DNA of 64,000 nucleotides, taken from NCBI RefSeq assembly GCF_028389875.1, contig NC_084666.1, forward strand, positions 64,798,422 to 64,862,421, read 5' to 3'. Source of the stretch: Rhea pennata. Lineage: Eukaryota > Chordata > Aves > Rheiformes > Rheidae. A program made the translations under genes and the position numbers. Of the stretch, positions 24,601 through 37,163 are shown piece after piece (the stretch's first letter is position 1; each line of letters begins with the position of its first letter). Under the pieces are notes generated by a model. That model saw only the letters and a list, made by a program, of their open reading frames with translations, was not told the DNA's origin and made no database searches.

Positions 24601-27600
24601 TCTGTGATTTAGGATCAGAGTGGGCTGACTGTGTATACATACTCCATGTGATATTTTTAACTAGTTCATTAGATGTTTCTTCAAACCCTCTTAAAATGTC
24701 AAGAGACTGAAGGCTTTTGTGTAACAAGCAGAGTCTGGCAAACTGCTAAGGATTTGCACCTGTGAAGTGAGATCAAATTGCTGCTAGAGGAGGCACTTCC
24801 TTTTAGGTAGCACTCACTCCCCCAGCGAACCCAAAGGAGGGGTGGAGCGAGGGACTCAGGAGGTCCCACGGTCTTCTCACTGGCCAACCTTGGTCACACT
24901 TCTCAAGCAGTCCTTCTGATACACTTCACCTGAATGCACACATAGGTGAATTTACTGAATAGCATCTCCCAGGTCCCCCATACAAAGGTAGAGGATGTTG
25001 CTTCTCCTGTATAAGTAGAGGTGCAATAATGGAATTAGCCTCTGCTAGAGGCTCGTGCAGCTTGTCTCACTGCAGCTTTCTTGGAGTGAGGCGAGGTGTT
25101 ATTTTTATTTCCATTATCTGGGAAAACAAATAAACAGGCCAGAAATGTAGATAAATCATGGAAACTACTGTGAACAATATTAACTGGGGAGAAAAGAGAA
25201 ATACTTTTCTCTTGCGATTTTGCTCTCTCTCATTCAATGAAGTCCTTCCCTTTTACCCTGTGAAATTAGCCAGAAGTTGTTGATAACTTTTTGTTAGTTT
25301 GTTGCTTTCTCATCCAGCTATTATTAATGTTGTTTTTTTAGAGTGCTCTAAAGCCCATCACCTATTCTTTCTGTAAGTTTGATCTGGAAGAAACTTGGTA
25401 AATTTGTAATTTTGAATTATATGAGAATTAAATACTATTTCTAAGTAAATTAATGAAGTTGGAAGTCATGTGCCAGATAACCAGCTGATGAAAAACCAGA
25501 ATAGCTGCCTTTGAATTCAAACCTTTATTGTAACTCTGCTATCAGCTGAGTCTACATAAATGTATTTTTCTAGCTGAGCTGTATCACTAGGCATACTCCT
25601 GCTCTCTCTGAAGTTAATAGCTAAACTCAAGGAGAGGGGTGGCACAGGTGAGCTCTGCCAATAAGTAAAGCTCTGATTTAGATGTATCTCACTGTATCTC
25701 ATTTTCAACAGCTTTCTAGCTGTTCTTCCAAGTCAAGGCCTAACACAATGAGCACAGCAACTGGGAACAGTAGGCTGCTCTCCTGTATTTTCAAATTTTT
25801 TAAAAATTGTTATTTCTACTACATGTTGCTCTTTTCCTCCCTCTACTCAACCACCCCATCTTCAAACCCTGTCCTAGAAAGCTGTTGAAAATGAGATAAA
25901 TTTTGTTTAAAATGGCAGAAAACAGTTTCTTCATAACAGCAGGATGCTACTGCCTCTTCTCTTGTCTCAGGCAGCAATAAGCTGTGGTTTCACCTCTAGG
26001 AAATGGAGAGAAGGCTGGAAAATGTAAAAGGAATTGGGTCGGGAGCTGGGAGCTCAGGTTGGTTGCTCAGAGGTGCTCTCTCCAGATGTAGGGGCAAACA
26101 GAAATAAATTGTGTTTATGAACAGAAAATATGTGGGATCTGAGCTTCCTTACATTGGAGTTTTATGTGGGTTTAGGCAATGAAATCAATGGAAAGAGATA
26201 TTTCCCATTATTTTAATCCTTGTATATTTTTACAAAATCTTATAAAAATATTGTATTGTATTACAAATTGATGCCCAACTGTAGAGAAGAGAGAACCCCT
26301 AGCTATTCTAATTATATATTGTATTTTAGAAAGAGGTCCCGAAACTAATATAGGAATACTTAATACTCTTCTGTGGACTTAGTGCTTATTAAAATCACTA
26401 GCAAACTCACACACTCAATTCATCTATCATACCTCCAGGTGAAATAGCATGATTGTTGGAATGGCTGGTGTTTATGCTCACTGGTCATTTAAATGACTAG
26501 TGGTTTTTTTTTCAGGTACAAAAATATGTTATTACTGTATGGTTGGGCAGCAGTACTTCTCTGTTGTTGCTTGTTGAAATGTTGGCAAAAGGTATAAGGG
26601 TTTTTTTTGTTTGTTTTAGTATTCAGAAAGTCCAAATTGCAGCACACAAACATTTCCAAAATGTGATGAATTCCTGGGGCAGGAACTGAAAGGTGATTCT
26701 TTGCGGATTGCCCAGGGAAAAGAAGTGGTAGAATAAAGGTTATAGAGATAAATATAGAGAGGTTTTTTTTTTGGACAGCTGGTTAATCTTTACGGATTTG
26801 GAAGGTCAACAGGCGTAGATGGGGTAATAATAGCTACGTGTGTCTGACAGAATGCCTTGCTGCCTTGTGGCTATTAGGAAAATTCCTCAGGAATTATTAT
26901 TTTTTAAATAGCTCAGTGTTGCATGCACAAAGGGTGTGACCATGGCTGCAGGAAAAAGTTCTGACATCTTAGTTCCTAAAGCCAAAAAATTCCTGTTTGC
27001 TAAGTATTTATCTCCAGGAGTAAACTGGCCTCTACTACCAGAGAAAACAGTCTTTGGGTTCAGCAGGCCCTGAGGCAGAGAAACTTTATTATTGTTTGGG
27101 CAGGATCTGGCAAACACTGCCAGGTGCAGTGCTTTATATCTAACATGAATCTTCATTGTCGTTTGGGCCTAAACTTAAAAATATGCAGCTGAGGAGAGCA
27201 GCTTTGTTGACCTGCTGGAGCTGTTCTTCCTCAAAAGCTCAAGACTGCAGAAGAAACATGGAGCTGAAAGAGCAAGAGAAAGTCGAAGTCCTGAAGCAAA
27301 CGGGAGAGTGAAAGAAAAAATGCAGTGAGAAACTTGGATGGCCATGTGAGGTGGAGGGAAAGGAGGCGGTGAGAGCAGAAGCAACCCGTGCAGCAGAGGG
27401 GAGCTCTACCCCACGTGGTAAGCTGCAGGGGGTGCCTCCAACTCTATGCACACCCTCACCGTGGGCAAGATAAGGAAATATTCTCATGCTGAATTCACTC
27501 TCTTTAGTGACTTCCTGCTTAATTAAACATTTAGTTATGCTTAGAAGCAATGCCAGTGTCTGCTCTCACGTTGTCTATTGATGGTGCCTGCTAAGATCTC

Positions 27601-29152
27601 AACTGCTACAGCTCCTTCTGCCCTGCAGTGTAGCACAGGGTTGACACACTGTATAAATTCACGTTGTTATTCTTTGTGGATTGCCAAACTATGAAGACTG
27701 AGAAGCAAATAGGACTTCTTCCAGTTAGATTTACAGGTCTTGATTTGAATCTGTTCACCCTGAGGGCCCAATACAGTCCTAGGTGACATCAGGGGCAGTA
27801 GCAACAGGACTGGGTCTTGCCAAGGGTCCAGCACCCCAATAGGACGATGTGTGTGGGTGCCGTGACGCCTGTAGCTCCCAGCTGTTCTTCATTGTGGGTT
27901 GCACCGTGCAGAGGCACCCGAGCAGGCCAGCACCTGCTGATAAGGCTGTCTGTCTTTCAAACATACAACTTACAAAATTGTGGGTAGGTCTGTTCAAGAG
28001 GCTTTTGACAAATTGGTGCTGCTGTGGGCTAGACTGGAAACTAGTCTATGTTACAATGAAACTCTAATAAGTTCAAATGTGAGGCTTCACAAGCTCTTTC
28101 TTTGTGTTGCCATGAGGCTGCCATGGCTTAGTGTTAATTCAAATGCACTTTGTAAAAGACTTTGAATGTTGATACCTATTACTAATTTAAAAATCTGCTT
28201 TGGAGACTTTTATAATGGTCTGTGTAGGAACAAGTGATGATATGTTGTACATACATTTTTTTTTAAAAAAAAGGCCATAACACAAAGCTGGGCATGGTGG
28301 AGTAGGGGCTGATATCTACATGTTGCATTTGAGATGTTTTATGTGGGGAAGAAAAGGAGGTTGTTCATTTTCAGGTGCAGCAGCAGTATGATTTTAAACA
28401 ACAGTTGTTACTTTGAATAAGAACTCCATTTACTCCATTTGCTCTGAAACACTGCTTGGATCTTTGTTACTGGAGCACGTGGGGATCTTCTGCAGCATAT
28501 TTGCTGACTGCTTGACAAGAGACTGGAGAAATAACTGCTAAAAATGAACTAGCAATTGAATATAAACCAGACACAAACAGCTCACAGAGAGTGACAGTTT
28601 CAGTATCTGATCTGCTTTTATTTATCTTCGAGCTGCCTGAGTTCTTTTTCAATATGTGTTTGTTTTTCTCTGCTTCCTGCATAGCAGCCTTCTAGATGCC
28701 CCATTCAGCTATTCCTTCTTCTCAGGAGAGAAAAACAGATGAGTTTCTCTAAGAAGCAGAGAGGATTCCTTTAAATCAGAAGCAAGGTGACCTGTATGGT
28801 AGTAACTAAGGACCTGATCTTGCACTACTGAAGCCAATGGAAGGACTCCAAAAGATTGCAGATGATTAGCCCAGGGGTGGCAGAGACCAAAGGGCTGAGT
28901 GAGAGATCCCTGCTTCTGGGAGTTGCAAGCAAATTAACCTTATTTGCAAGCTTCCTCCTTAAATGGTGCTGAAAAATAGGGACTTTTTATCATGCTGCTT
29001 CTTTTTAACTAACTGCTTTTTGCAGATTAAGCTAGTTGACCTGTCTTTGCTGTAGCTGTGTATCAAGAGAGCAGCATTTAACAGTATCATTTGTGAGTAA
29101 TTTCAAGTGAGTGGAGTTTGCCTACTTCTATCTGGACAATATAAGCATTTAC
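24601..29152. other. Intergenic, no gene recognised
   Basis: Ordinary AT-rich intergenic sequence. A stretch around 28805-28870 resembles an ancient dispersed amniote repeat but is too short to name. Short frames around 26887-27156 and 27239-27550 have no recognisable protein character. Confidence 0.5.
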
Positions 29153-29176
29153 TTTTTTTTTTTTTTTTTTATCTGC

Positions 29177-29217
29177 CACGTGGGTGAATTTATCCACCTT
29201 ACTTGCAGCAGTATAAA
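29177..29217 (+). promoter_or_regulatory. Candidate core promoter: E-box CACGTG plus TATAAA
   Basis: A palindromic E-box CACGTG (29177-29182) lies 29 bases upstream of TATAAA (29212-29217), which sits in a GC-richer setting. Transcription would be expected to start near 29240-29250. It follows an 18-base T run (29153-29170). The signal combination is suggestive only; no known gene starts here. Confidence 0.3.
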
Positions 29218-29242
29218 GAGCGGGCTGGAGAGGGGCACAGAG

Positions 29243-29388
29243 CAAACTGCTGCCAGCGCCTTGAACGTGCCCAGGGATGGTGCCAAGCAGCTTCATCCTT
29301 GGCCGAAAGGCTGGAGCGCAAAGCCTGAGACCGCTGGGATAAACTCTGCTGCAGCTGCCACGCTTGACTCCACACAGCTCCCCTGTCG
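29243..29388 (+). ncRNA. Hypothetical first exon of an unannotated + strand transcript
   Basis: The span from the expected start of the 29212 TATA box to a good donor, TCG|GTGAGT, at 29389-29390. It is GC-richer than the surroundings. Further donor-like sites follow at 29463-29464 (GAGAAG|GTAAAC) and 29484-29485. No convincing coding frame is seen. This is an inferred model. Confidence 0.22.
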
Positions 29389-31402
29389 GTGAGTGTTAAA
29401 GTGATTTACTGCAGAAACAAGTTTTAATCACGATGAAACGCAAGGGTGCGGCTGCAGAGAAGGTAAACCCCGTGGACGTTTCGGTGAGTAGGACTGAAAT
29501 CGGCTTCCAGTTCTCTTGCCAGAGGCTCACGTTCCCAAAAGCTCTGCAGTCAAAGGGCAGCGCTGGGCCGTGCAGTCCATCTGTAAAAGGGAATTGTTGC
29601 CCTATCTCTGGGATGTGAGGGCTGGGTGCCCATTTTGGCAGTCTGAACACAGCCGTTATTCCGAGAGTGTTTTTAATGGTGAGGTTTGAACTCCCTCCCC
29701 CTCCCCCAACAAATTATTTTCCATGTTGCAAGATTAATTTGCAGTCACTGTTGGTAACCTAATGTGGTTTGGAAATGCTGTGTTCCCGGGCTGTCCTGGA
29801 AAGCCTGGTCAGTGGAAAATTCACCTGTTGAAATGCCATTCAGTGCATTTCAGGGCCAGAAATAGAATCCAGTTGTTTTCCAGTCCCAAACTGGGCAGTG
29901 CAGTTGTGCCCGGGGATTGCTTGCATTCCCCATTTGGGCCTTCTGTGGTTAGTTTATCAAATTGCTGCTTGAGGGGTCGTGAACATAGCTCAGATTTATT
30001 CACTGCATGTTCAGGGTATTGCCTTGTTTGTTTGTTTGGTGCATTTTTCTACCTGCACACTCAGTTGCAGCATGTAATGGGTTTGGGGTTCAGCAGCTAG
30101 TGTTGGGGTGCTGCTGCATGGGTCTCCTCTGCTGAAGGTCTTTCGTGAGGAAGGAAGCAGACTTGCAGTAACAACTACATCACAGTAGGAGAAACTTCCT
30201 ATTTTCACTAGGGAATCCAACGCAGTATTTGAATTTGCATGGTGTCCGTAGTATCACAGCTTATCCTTTTGACAAAACTGGAGAGGCAAATGAAGAGAGC
30301 ACGTGCCTTAGGGATCCACCTGGTCTCAGCCAGCGTTGTGTGTTTCCGATGATGCTGAGCACAAGCTTCAGCCGAGGAAGCGTCTGGAGAGGGGAATGTA
30401 TGAACAGAAGATGGGAACAGTGTTACAGAGAGCCTGAGCAACAGGCCTGCAAGCTTGAAACTCTGTGGCAGAGCCATATTTGAACCCTTTTAAGTTTGGT
30501 ATAGCCCTTTAATCACTTACTTAAGCAGATCGGCCATATTTTTTGTGATGATGAGGGCATCCCTTGATATACCATGTACTTCCTCTATTTTTTATATTAA
30601 TGAAATATCTTTATCAAGACTCTGTTTTGTATCTTCATTTGGAAAAAAGATTGTTCGGGTTAAAGTACGCAGGGTAGCTCACAGAAAGCTTCGCAGCGCG
30701 AGCGTGACTGCCGGGCTGCTTGCTGACGCACAGCCAACTGCCAAAATGCTGAGATCTCGTAACACCCCGCAAAACTGCCTAATGCACCTTGTGGGTAATT
30801 AAACATCACCCAGTTCTAGTAATCAGCCTTCAGTAGTGGAGTTCAGCCAATTAAAATATCCTTTTATAAGAGAGATAAAACCAGTAGCATACAACATAAG
30901 GGTGACTGAATTGCTCATTGCTTAGTGACACCTGTAACTATGCAATAAAGTTGTCTGGTTTCTATGTAAATGGTTATACACTACAGAATTGTGGGTTTAA
31001 ATATTAGTGCATGATTTTACTATCTTAGCGCCCTTTTTGTACACTCCAAACAGTGGCTAACATGAATTGTGTATTTGTTGTTTGAGGGAGAACACTAAAC
31101 ATTCCATCTGGGCATGGAAAACTTGAAGAACCCCGTGGGATCACGTTTTCTCCCGTCTTCCAGCTGGTCCAAGAAACTGAGATAAGATGCCAAAATTTCA
31201 ATGGAAGTCGAAGGAAGAGATCTCTTAGTGTCTCTCTTGAAGACTCCACTGATCCCTAGTAATCAAATTTCTTGCCTTAAATAGTCTTTCAATTTTTTGT
31301 CCTAGTTTGGGAGCGTAACTGACACTGCTCAATGCTCATTTGAGTTTAGTTCTTTACTCATATCTGGCTGGACATCACAATGGTCTTCACTGTGCTCCAG
31401 CG
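29389..31402. other. Intergenic, no gene recognised
   Basis: Mixed composition falling back to AT-rich. The + frame at 29433-29618 begins MKRKGAAAEK before a possible donor, but nothing supports it as a gene. The - frame 29396-29650 overlaps it on the opposite strand. No repeat recognised. Confidence 0.45.
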
Positions 31403-31424
31403 TTTTTTTTTTTTTTTTTTTTTT
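31403..31424. repeat. Poly(T) run, 22 bases
   Basis: Uninterrupted T run just upstream of a GC-rich patch. Confidence 0.95.
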
Positions 31425-31605
31425 CCTTAACTTAAAATTTGGATGTTGCCTTTGATCTGTTACTGACCACATACCCTGATACACTTTAGACTGCTTGCCT
31501 CTCTTTTTCGGAAGTTTTGGTACATGTCTATTCAGTTTCCTGGGCTCCTCCAGGAACAAAATTCTATAAAAACATGCTTTAAATTGGTAGTGTTTACTTT
31601 TTCAG

Positions 31606-32800
31606 CAGAACTGCTGCAGAGCTGCTGTGGGACAAGCCGAGACAAGCATCTGAGGAGGGCGTGTTTAAGAGCAGCCCACGCGGATCTTCCAGCATTAGCG
31701 TCTGTGGGGCTTCCCGATGTCCTGCCTGTGCTGCTGGGCGACGTGCCCTGGGGGCTCCCTGCCGAGGTGCTGCACGAGGACCGCGGCAGGAGCGGATCCA
31801 AGGGCAGCTCTTCACCTCCCACTGCCGCCTGGGCCAAGAGCACCACGAAGGTACGGCCAGCAGAGCAAGCTGCCTGTCCCCCTGTGTTCACAAGGCTGCA
31901 GGGCCTGAGGGTTTTAACTGTAGTCAGTGGCCCTGTTTTTTTCCAAGGGGGTACAAGAAGGCGCCCTTTCATGGTGTGATCGTTCCTGGGGACACCAGCT
32001 GTGACCCTTGCTAGGAACCGGATCCCAGGGGGGTTGGATCCTGGGGTTTATTCATGGTGCCTTTTGAGAGAACTTCCCACAGCCACAGCTCGGCGTGCGT
32101 GGGAAGGGACGGAGCGCGTCCGCGCGGGTGTGAGGGGAAGCGCCCTTCCTTCCTTCTCCCCGCTCCTCCCACTCCCTTCTCGCTTTGATGCCACGTGCCC
32201 TAGCTCTGGCTTTTGGTGACGGGTTTCTTATTTGCTTGGTCTGTTGCATATATAGATTTGCAGAGCACATTTTTCAAAGTAGCCATACTAAGCGCCGGCC
32301 AGTCATACCAACTGAGAGGCAAACGGTGTGCACGTGTGTCGGGGCGTTGGGGAAATGGCCCGGGGAAGCGTTTCTGAAGGAAAGGTTGTGTTTTGTGTTT
32401 TGCTGTCCGTGTCATGCTGTTACGTCCTCGGAGGGGATTCTCCTGACCAGCCGATGGTGCACAGGGCATGCCTGTCGTTGCTTAAACTGCAAGTTGCGAG
32501 ACAGGGCTGCGGCTGGGTGGGTTTGGGATACCCACCCCTGGGCACGCAGCACGGCTGTTTCCGTGGTGCTGTTTTGGGGCACGGCCCATCTCGGTGCGCA
32601 GCAGGCCCCGACTTCTGCCGTGCTGAGGAATCGGTGCCCGCAGTGACAGCGAGCCCCGCGGCTCCAGCTGTGCCAGCAAACACTGCCCGGGAGCACCGCC
32701 AGGCCCTGGCGTGGCCTCAGCCCTGCCGGCGGGCGCCGCTCCAAACGACTCCGGGGAACAGCTCAGCAGTCGGCGCACCCTGAGCATGGCTGAGAACAGA
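31606..32800. promoter_or_regulatory. CpG-rich intergenic patch
   Basis: The strongest GC/CpG patch between the two genes, with dense CpG around 31630-31850, 32080-32160 and 32590-32770. Long frames are open on both strands (for example 31524-31979 on + and 31532-31972 on -), as expected from few AT-rich stops, so I do not call a protein. A block bounded by acceptor-like TTTTTCAG (ending 31605) and donor-like AAG|GTACGG (31851) looks like an exon on the + strand. Possible CpG-island promoter or enhancer. Confidence 0.4.
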
Positions 32801-33213
32801 CAGCTGCACGCAGATGCACCATTTCCATGGGCAGGGGGATTTAATAGTATAGTATAGATTGGATAGTATGGATGCAGGCATCAAGTGCTAGCTAACCTCA
32901 GGACCAGAGAAATGTCCCAGCCATGTTTAATAGACTAATATAGATGCAGCCTCTGTGGATTTCATGAAGAACTGATGTCTATTAAGTGATATTATTACAG
33001 ACTGAACCATTTGAAAAGAAGAACCTCTCTCAAACCAGGCAGAATATTATTTATGCTGTTGCACCACCAGATCCAAGAGGTTTTACAGGTTCTATGAAAG
33101 CTTCACACTACTGGCTTCCTTGAGGAGAAGACAGACAGATGGACTCTGTCTAAGACAGTTCTCTTGTTTTTTCAAAGCTAGTTTTCTTTGAAAGGCCTTT
33201 TAACTGCTTGCAG

Positions 33214-33315
33214 TAAGAAGTTAACAGCTACGGAGCAGGAGTTTATACATATTGTGGTAATCCTGGTTCATACGTGGGGGGATTCTGCGTTGGACCATGC
33301 GGAGGGAAGAATCTG
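33214..33315 (+). other. Exon-like segment on + strand
   Basis: A pyrimidine-containing tract and TTGCAG (ending 33213) precede this 102-base segment, and CTG|GTAAGT (33316) follows. It is open in one frame (from 33215), reading KKLTATEQEFIHIVV at the start. A second frame is Gly/Cys-rich but preceded by TAA. No family is recognised. Confidence 0.22.
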
Positions 33316-35090
33316 GTAAGTCCATTTCTCTGGCTTGTGGTACCAGGACCCTGGCGGGGATGTGGGGCAAAAGGCAAGGGAAGAGGGGAGGTGGTGCTCC
33401 CCTTCTGCTGGGGCACCGCTGGTAGCAGTGCTGTCATCTCCCTGAAGTCCCATGTAAGTGGTAATCCCAGACTTCAGCACCGGGGAGGCTTTGAGCAGAT
33501 GTTGCTCGAAAATTTAGTAAAATCAGTCGCTGAGTGCAGGTGGCACCTTGTCGTTCAGGGATTATGCCCAGCTTGGAATGAATCGGAATGATTCTGGCTG
33601 AGAGTAGGAAGCAGGAGATTAGGCTGTCGAAATGCACAATGGGGAGAAACATGGGAGAAGACGAATGTTAAAAAAAAAGGACTATTTCTGTTCTGAATTG
33701 AAAGTTAAAAATCATAAAATAGAAAGTTTTTAAAAACTGGAAAAGTTAAAAATCTGGAAAAGTGCTGTAGTATCTTGTGTTCGCATGAAGGCAGGACTTG
33801 GCTGCATTGCAGAGAGTCCCTATCTCCTTATTCTGTCTGTTAGATAAATACCTGTCTTGCTTTCTCAGCTGATTCATACTGACATCAGCTGTTGGGTTCA
33901 ATGGTGAGGCTAAAGATGAAGTGTGCTTTGCACAACTGAATGTACGCATATGCATAGGAGTGCACTATATATATATATATATATGTATATACACACACAC
34001 ACACACACTATATGTGCGTAAGTAGCACCGTGTATACATTTATAGATAATGTTCCCTTTACAGAGAGCACAGAGATGCTTTAGGGGTGTTGCTGTTGCTC
34101 TAGGGATGTGGTGTCTGTGATCTCTGTAGCAAGAGACGGTTGGATCACAGGAACAGCAGCAGTGTGGCAAAAATCTGCTTGTTTACTACAAGAGGAGGTT
34201 AAATACTACTAAAACAAGAAGAAAAAAAAAAAGGATTCTTAACAGATAGTGGGAGGCAACAAAAGGAAAAATGGTGGAATTCCAAATCTATGGAGAGAGA
34301 GAATTAATTCTCTGCTCTACAGAAAATGCAGGATGACTTTGCCTCTTGTTTGACATATTATTGAGGAACTGAGGATTAGATCTCTGCTTTTCATATGTAT
34401 TGCATATGTGTAAGTAAGTGTGGTATCCTATCTGGTTCTCTGAAGTTAAATTAGTGATTTTTTTGAGAAGAATGGAAAAAAAATAAGCTGTGCTGAACAG
34501 CCCTGTGAGCCCTCTGATACAGTAATTGGGCTATTTGCTTTGAAAAGAAACTTCTATCTTGATCCCAATAGTGTTATACAGGCTGTCTGTCAAATTTAAG
34601 AGCAGGGATATCGGAAATAAACCATGCCTTTTCCAAAGACTAGGTTAGCGCAACCCAAAGAACCAGCAAGAGCACTCTCTAGAGGAGGCCTGTTTTAAAG
34701 CAAGGGAACAGGGTTTGGACTTGGAAGAGGTCATGAAAGTGGGCACAAAAAAGTGGTAAGAGCAGATCTAGAATGGGATTTAATTCATTTTTGAACATTC
34801 ATTTTTAAATCAGCAGGTAACAGAGTGCATCTATCTTACGACCAGAAAAACTTTGATAATTTGGTATTCGATATGTAAGAAGTGAAAACTGCATATAATT
34901 TAAGTGTATCAATTGAAAAGTAGTGACTCTTCATCCTAGTTTAAAAAAAAAATCAGAATTGAAGATTTAAAGACAGAAAGGCAGGTAAAGTTTAGCCCAT
35001 TGATTCATATCTTTAAGTAAGTGCAGAACGAACAGGTTTCAAGGTGACCCTGCTGATGCATAGCTTGATCCAAAGCCCTCTGGTTTCAGC
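33316..35090. other. Intergenic with a TA/CA microsatellite
   Basis: No gene recognised. It contains the compound TA/CA tract at 33966-34010 and otherwise AT-rich sequence with short A runs. Confidence 0.55.
33966..34010. repeat. Compound (TA)n-(CA)n microsatellite
   Basis: A TA-alternating block, a short interruption, then a CA block of about nine units. Confidence 0.92.
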
Positions 35091-35760
35091 AGCCTTTGGG
35101 GCAGACGGTGCCTCACGTGCTGGCAGGAACAAGCCAGACCAGGCGCGGGGAGGGAGACGGCGCTGGATTGACTGCGGGCGCCCCGCGACTCTGCCCCTTC
35201 GCCGTGACTGCGCAGCAGGCTAGCGACAGGCCCCTCTCACGCGCTCCCTTCTGCACCCCGTCGTCGCCTCCGGCCTAATCTGACCCTGGGGGAGCTCCTG
35301 CTGCAACCTCCAGCTGTATTAAAAACAGTGTTTTGGACTCCAAGGCTAGGATAATTTACAAAGGAAGCCCAGGGAAGCACTGCTCCAAAATGAGTGCAGT
35401 TTATCAAATACGCTCGCTACTGAGCATACATTTGATATTAAACCAATATTTGCCCTGAGAGGGCAGTTAGTTGCAAGCTCCTGTTAGGAAGACCTCAGGC
35501 CGTATTCTGATCTCTTTCTTGAGGGTCCTCGGAGAGCAGCTGTGCGGAGCTGCCTGACGGGGCCGGCGCACGGAGCGCCGGCGAGGGTGTTTCACCCGGC
35601 AGCTGAGCAGCCTCGCGGCATCCCCGCCCCAGCAGTAAGTGACCGTGGAGGAGGGAAGGTGACAAACAGCATCGCGGCACAGCAGGCTGCGGGGCGAGCG
35701 ACTCACTTAGCACCGTACCAACAGCTCTGCGGAGCCAGGCTCTCCAAGGCTTCCCGATGG
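35091..35760. promoter_or_regulatory. CpG-rich intergenic patch near the NPNT 3' end
   Basis: Two CpG-dense blocks (about 35130-35280 and 35530-35710) in AT-rich surroundings. The second includes the palindrome GGCGCACGGAGCGCC (35563-35577), allowing one mismatch at its centre, and a donor-like AGCA|GTAAGT at 35635. Open frames on both strands are compositional. No protein recognised. Confidence 0.33.
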
Positions 35761-36159
35761 CCGGCATCGCCTGGGACTCCAGTTCTTCGTAACGCTTCAT
35801 GATGGTACTTGTTTGACCGTAAAGATTATTTAACCCTATCAATCACGTGCCGAATGGCAATGTAGTTAGGATATCAGCAAACGCATAAATATGCAGAGAC
35901 CCCCAAATCCTCCCACTGTCATCTGTGTGCGTGCGTACTTCTGTTCACCACCTGTATTCATTCCAGTTCTGGGCTCCAAGTCCATGTGCAAATGGCTAAA
36001 AACTTTCAGCCTTGCACAGATGGGAGATAGACTTCTATTTTTACAAGGGAACCTAAATCTCAAAGAAAGAACTGTAGTAATATTTGGTAAAAGACCATTT
36101 TATATGACGTTAACCCTGTTAAACATCAGAACGTAATTTGTGCAGGTTCAGTAGCGTAT
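35761..36159. other. Short intergenic stretch downstream of NPNT
   Basis: Nothing recognisable between the CpG patch and the inferred NPNT poly(A) site. Confidence 0.5.
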
Positions 36160-36174
36160 GATAATGAAATCTCT

Positions 36175-36180
36175 TTTATT
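36175..36180 (-). terminator. NPNT: Candidate distal NPNT poly(A) signal
   Basis: TTTATT on + reads AATAAA on -. It is the last such hexamer before the sequence character changes towards the CpG patch at 35.1-35.7 kb. Usage is inferred. Confidence 0.35.
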
Positions 36181-37163
36181 TTTAGATTTGCTAAGAGCTA
36201 AGTACTTAGCTATTTACTATTGGTTGAAATACCATCTTTTGGCTTGTTTCATTATAATACAAGCAAAACTTTTGATCCAGAAATGAAAACGTGATATTCC
36301 AATTAGTAGGAAGTAACAGCTGCCTTTATTAATTATTTTAAAATAACGATAAGGCATTTCAAATATTCACAAATATTTCTGAAATACTGCAAAATAACAT
36401 AAAAGAAAAATAACACCACGATCATATGGAAAGCAAAGTAGTTTTAAAAGATTTTACAAATGAATTATTTCTTCCAATTCAAAAGGTTTGTCAGTGCACT
36501 TTTACTGAATGGTATCTATTTGGTCAAGTGAATTTGCTATAAATACTGTGCTTATGGTATCCTAGAAAACAAACTGGAAAAAATTCTTAAAATAACATTT
36601 TGTCAGAAACAGCTTTTTGGAATAGGGCTTCTAATGGTCTTGCAGTTTTCTCTCTCTCTGTAAGGTCTAATATGGGGGGGGGTTGAAATGATAGTTCTAT
36701 ATTACTGAATTTACAATACTTTTACATCTCATGCACATATTTAAAAGATCTGAGGCCTATTTTCTTCCATGTATGCCTTTTTTGATGCTTTAAGGCTGTG
36801 CCACTAACAACATTTTATCAATCTTTGTCATTTTCTTAAACATTACAGTTTTGCAAATTTAGAGCTGTTGACAGCAGTGATGATGATGTTTATCATATAA
36901 AATTCCCATCCAAACAGAGAAATTCCCTGGGAAACTGCACATCACATGCAAGATGCATAACTAAAAATGTAGTCAAAAATTCTGCTAAGTATTTAGTTCC
37001 AGCTAGAGCTAATATTTATTTTAGTTCTGAAAAATGTTTGTTTACTGTATACGAAACAGTTGGATGGGATTCGGACATTTGACAAAGATCACTCAACGCA
37101 TTTAATTGTCAGAATTGTTCATACAGGTTTAACGCAGCTGCCTTTTTTGCTTGCATTTTTCAG

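Noticed and set aside
28805..28870. Possible ancient dispersed amniote repeat
   Set aside because: Resembles a repeat seen in reptile DNA but too short and diverged to name without a library search.
31524..31979. 151-codon + strand open frame
   Set aside because: The opposite strand and other + frames are also open over the same CpG-rich DNA, so length is explained by composition; no recognised domain.
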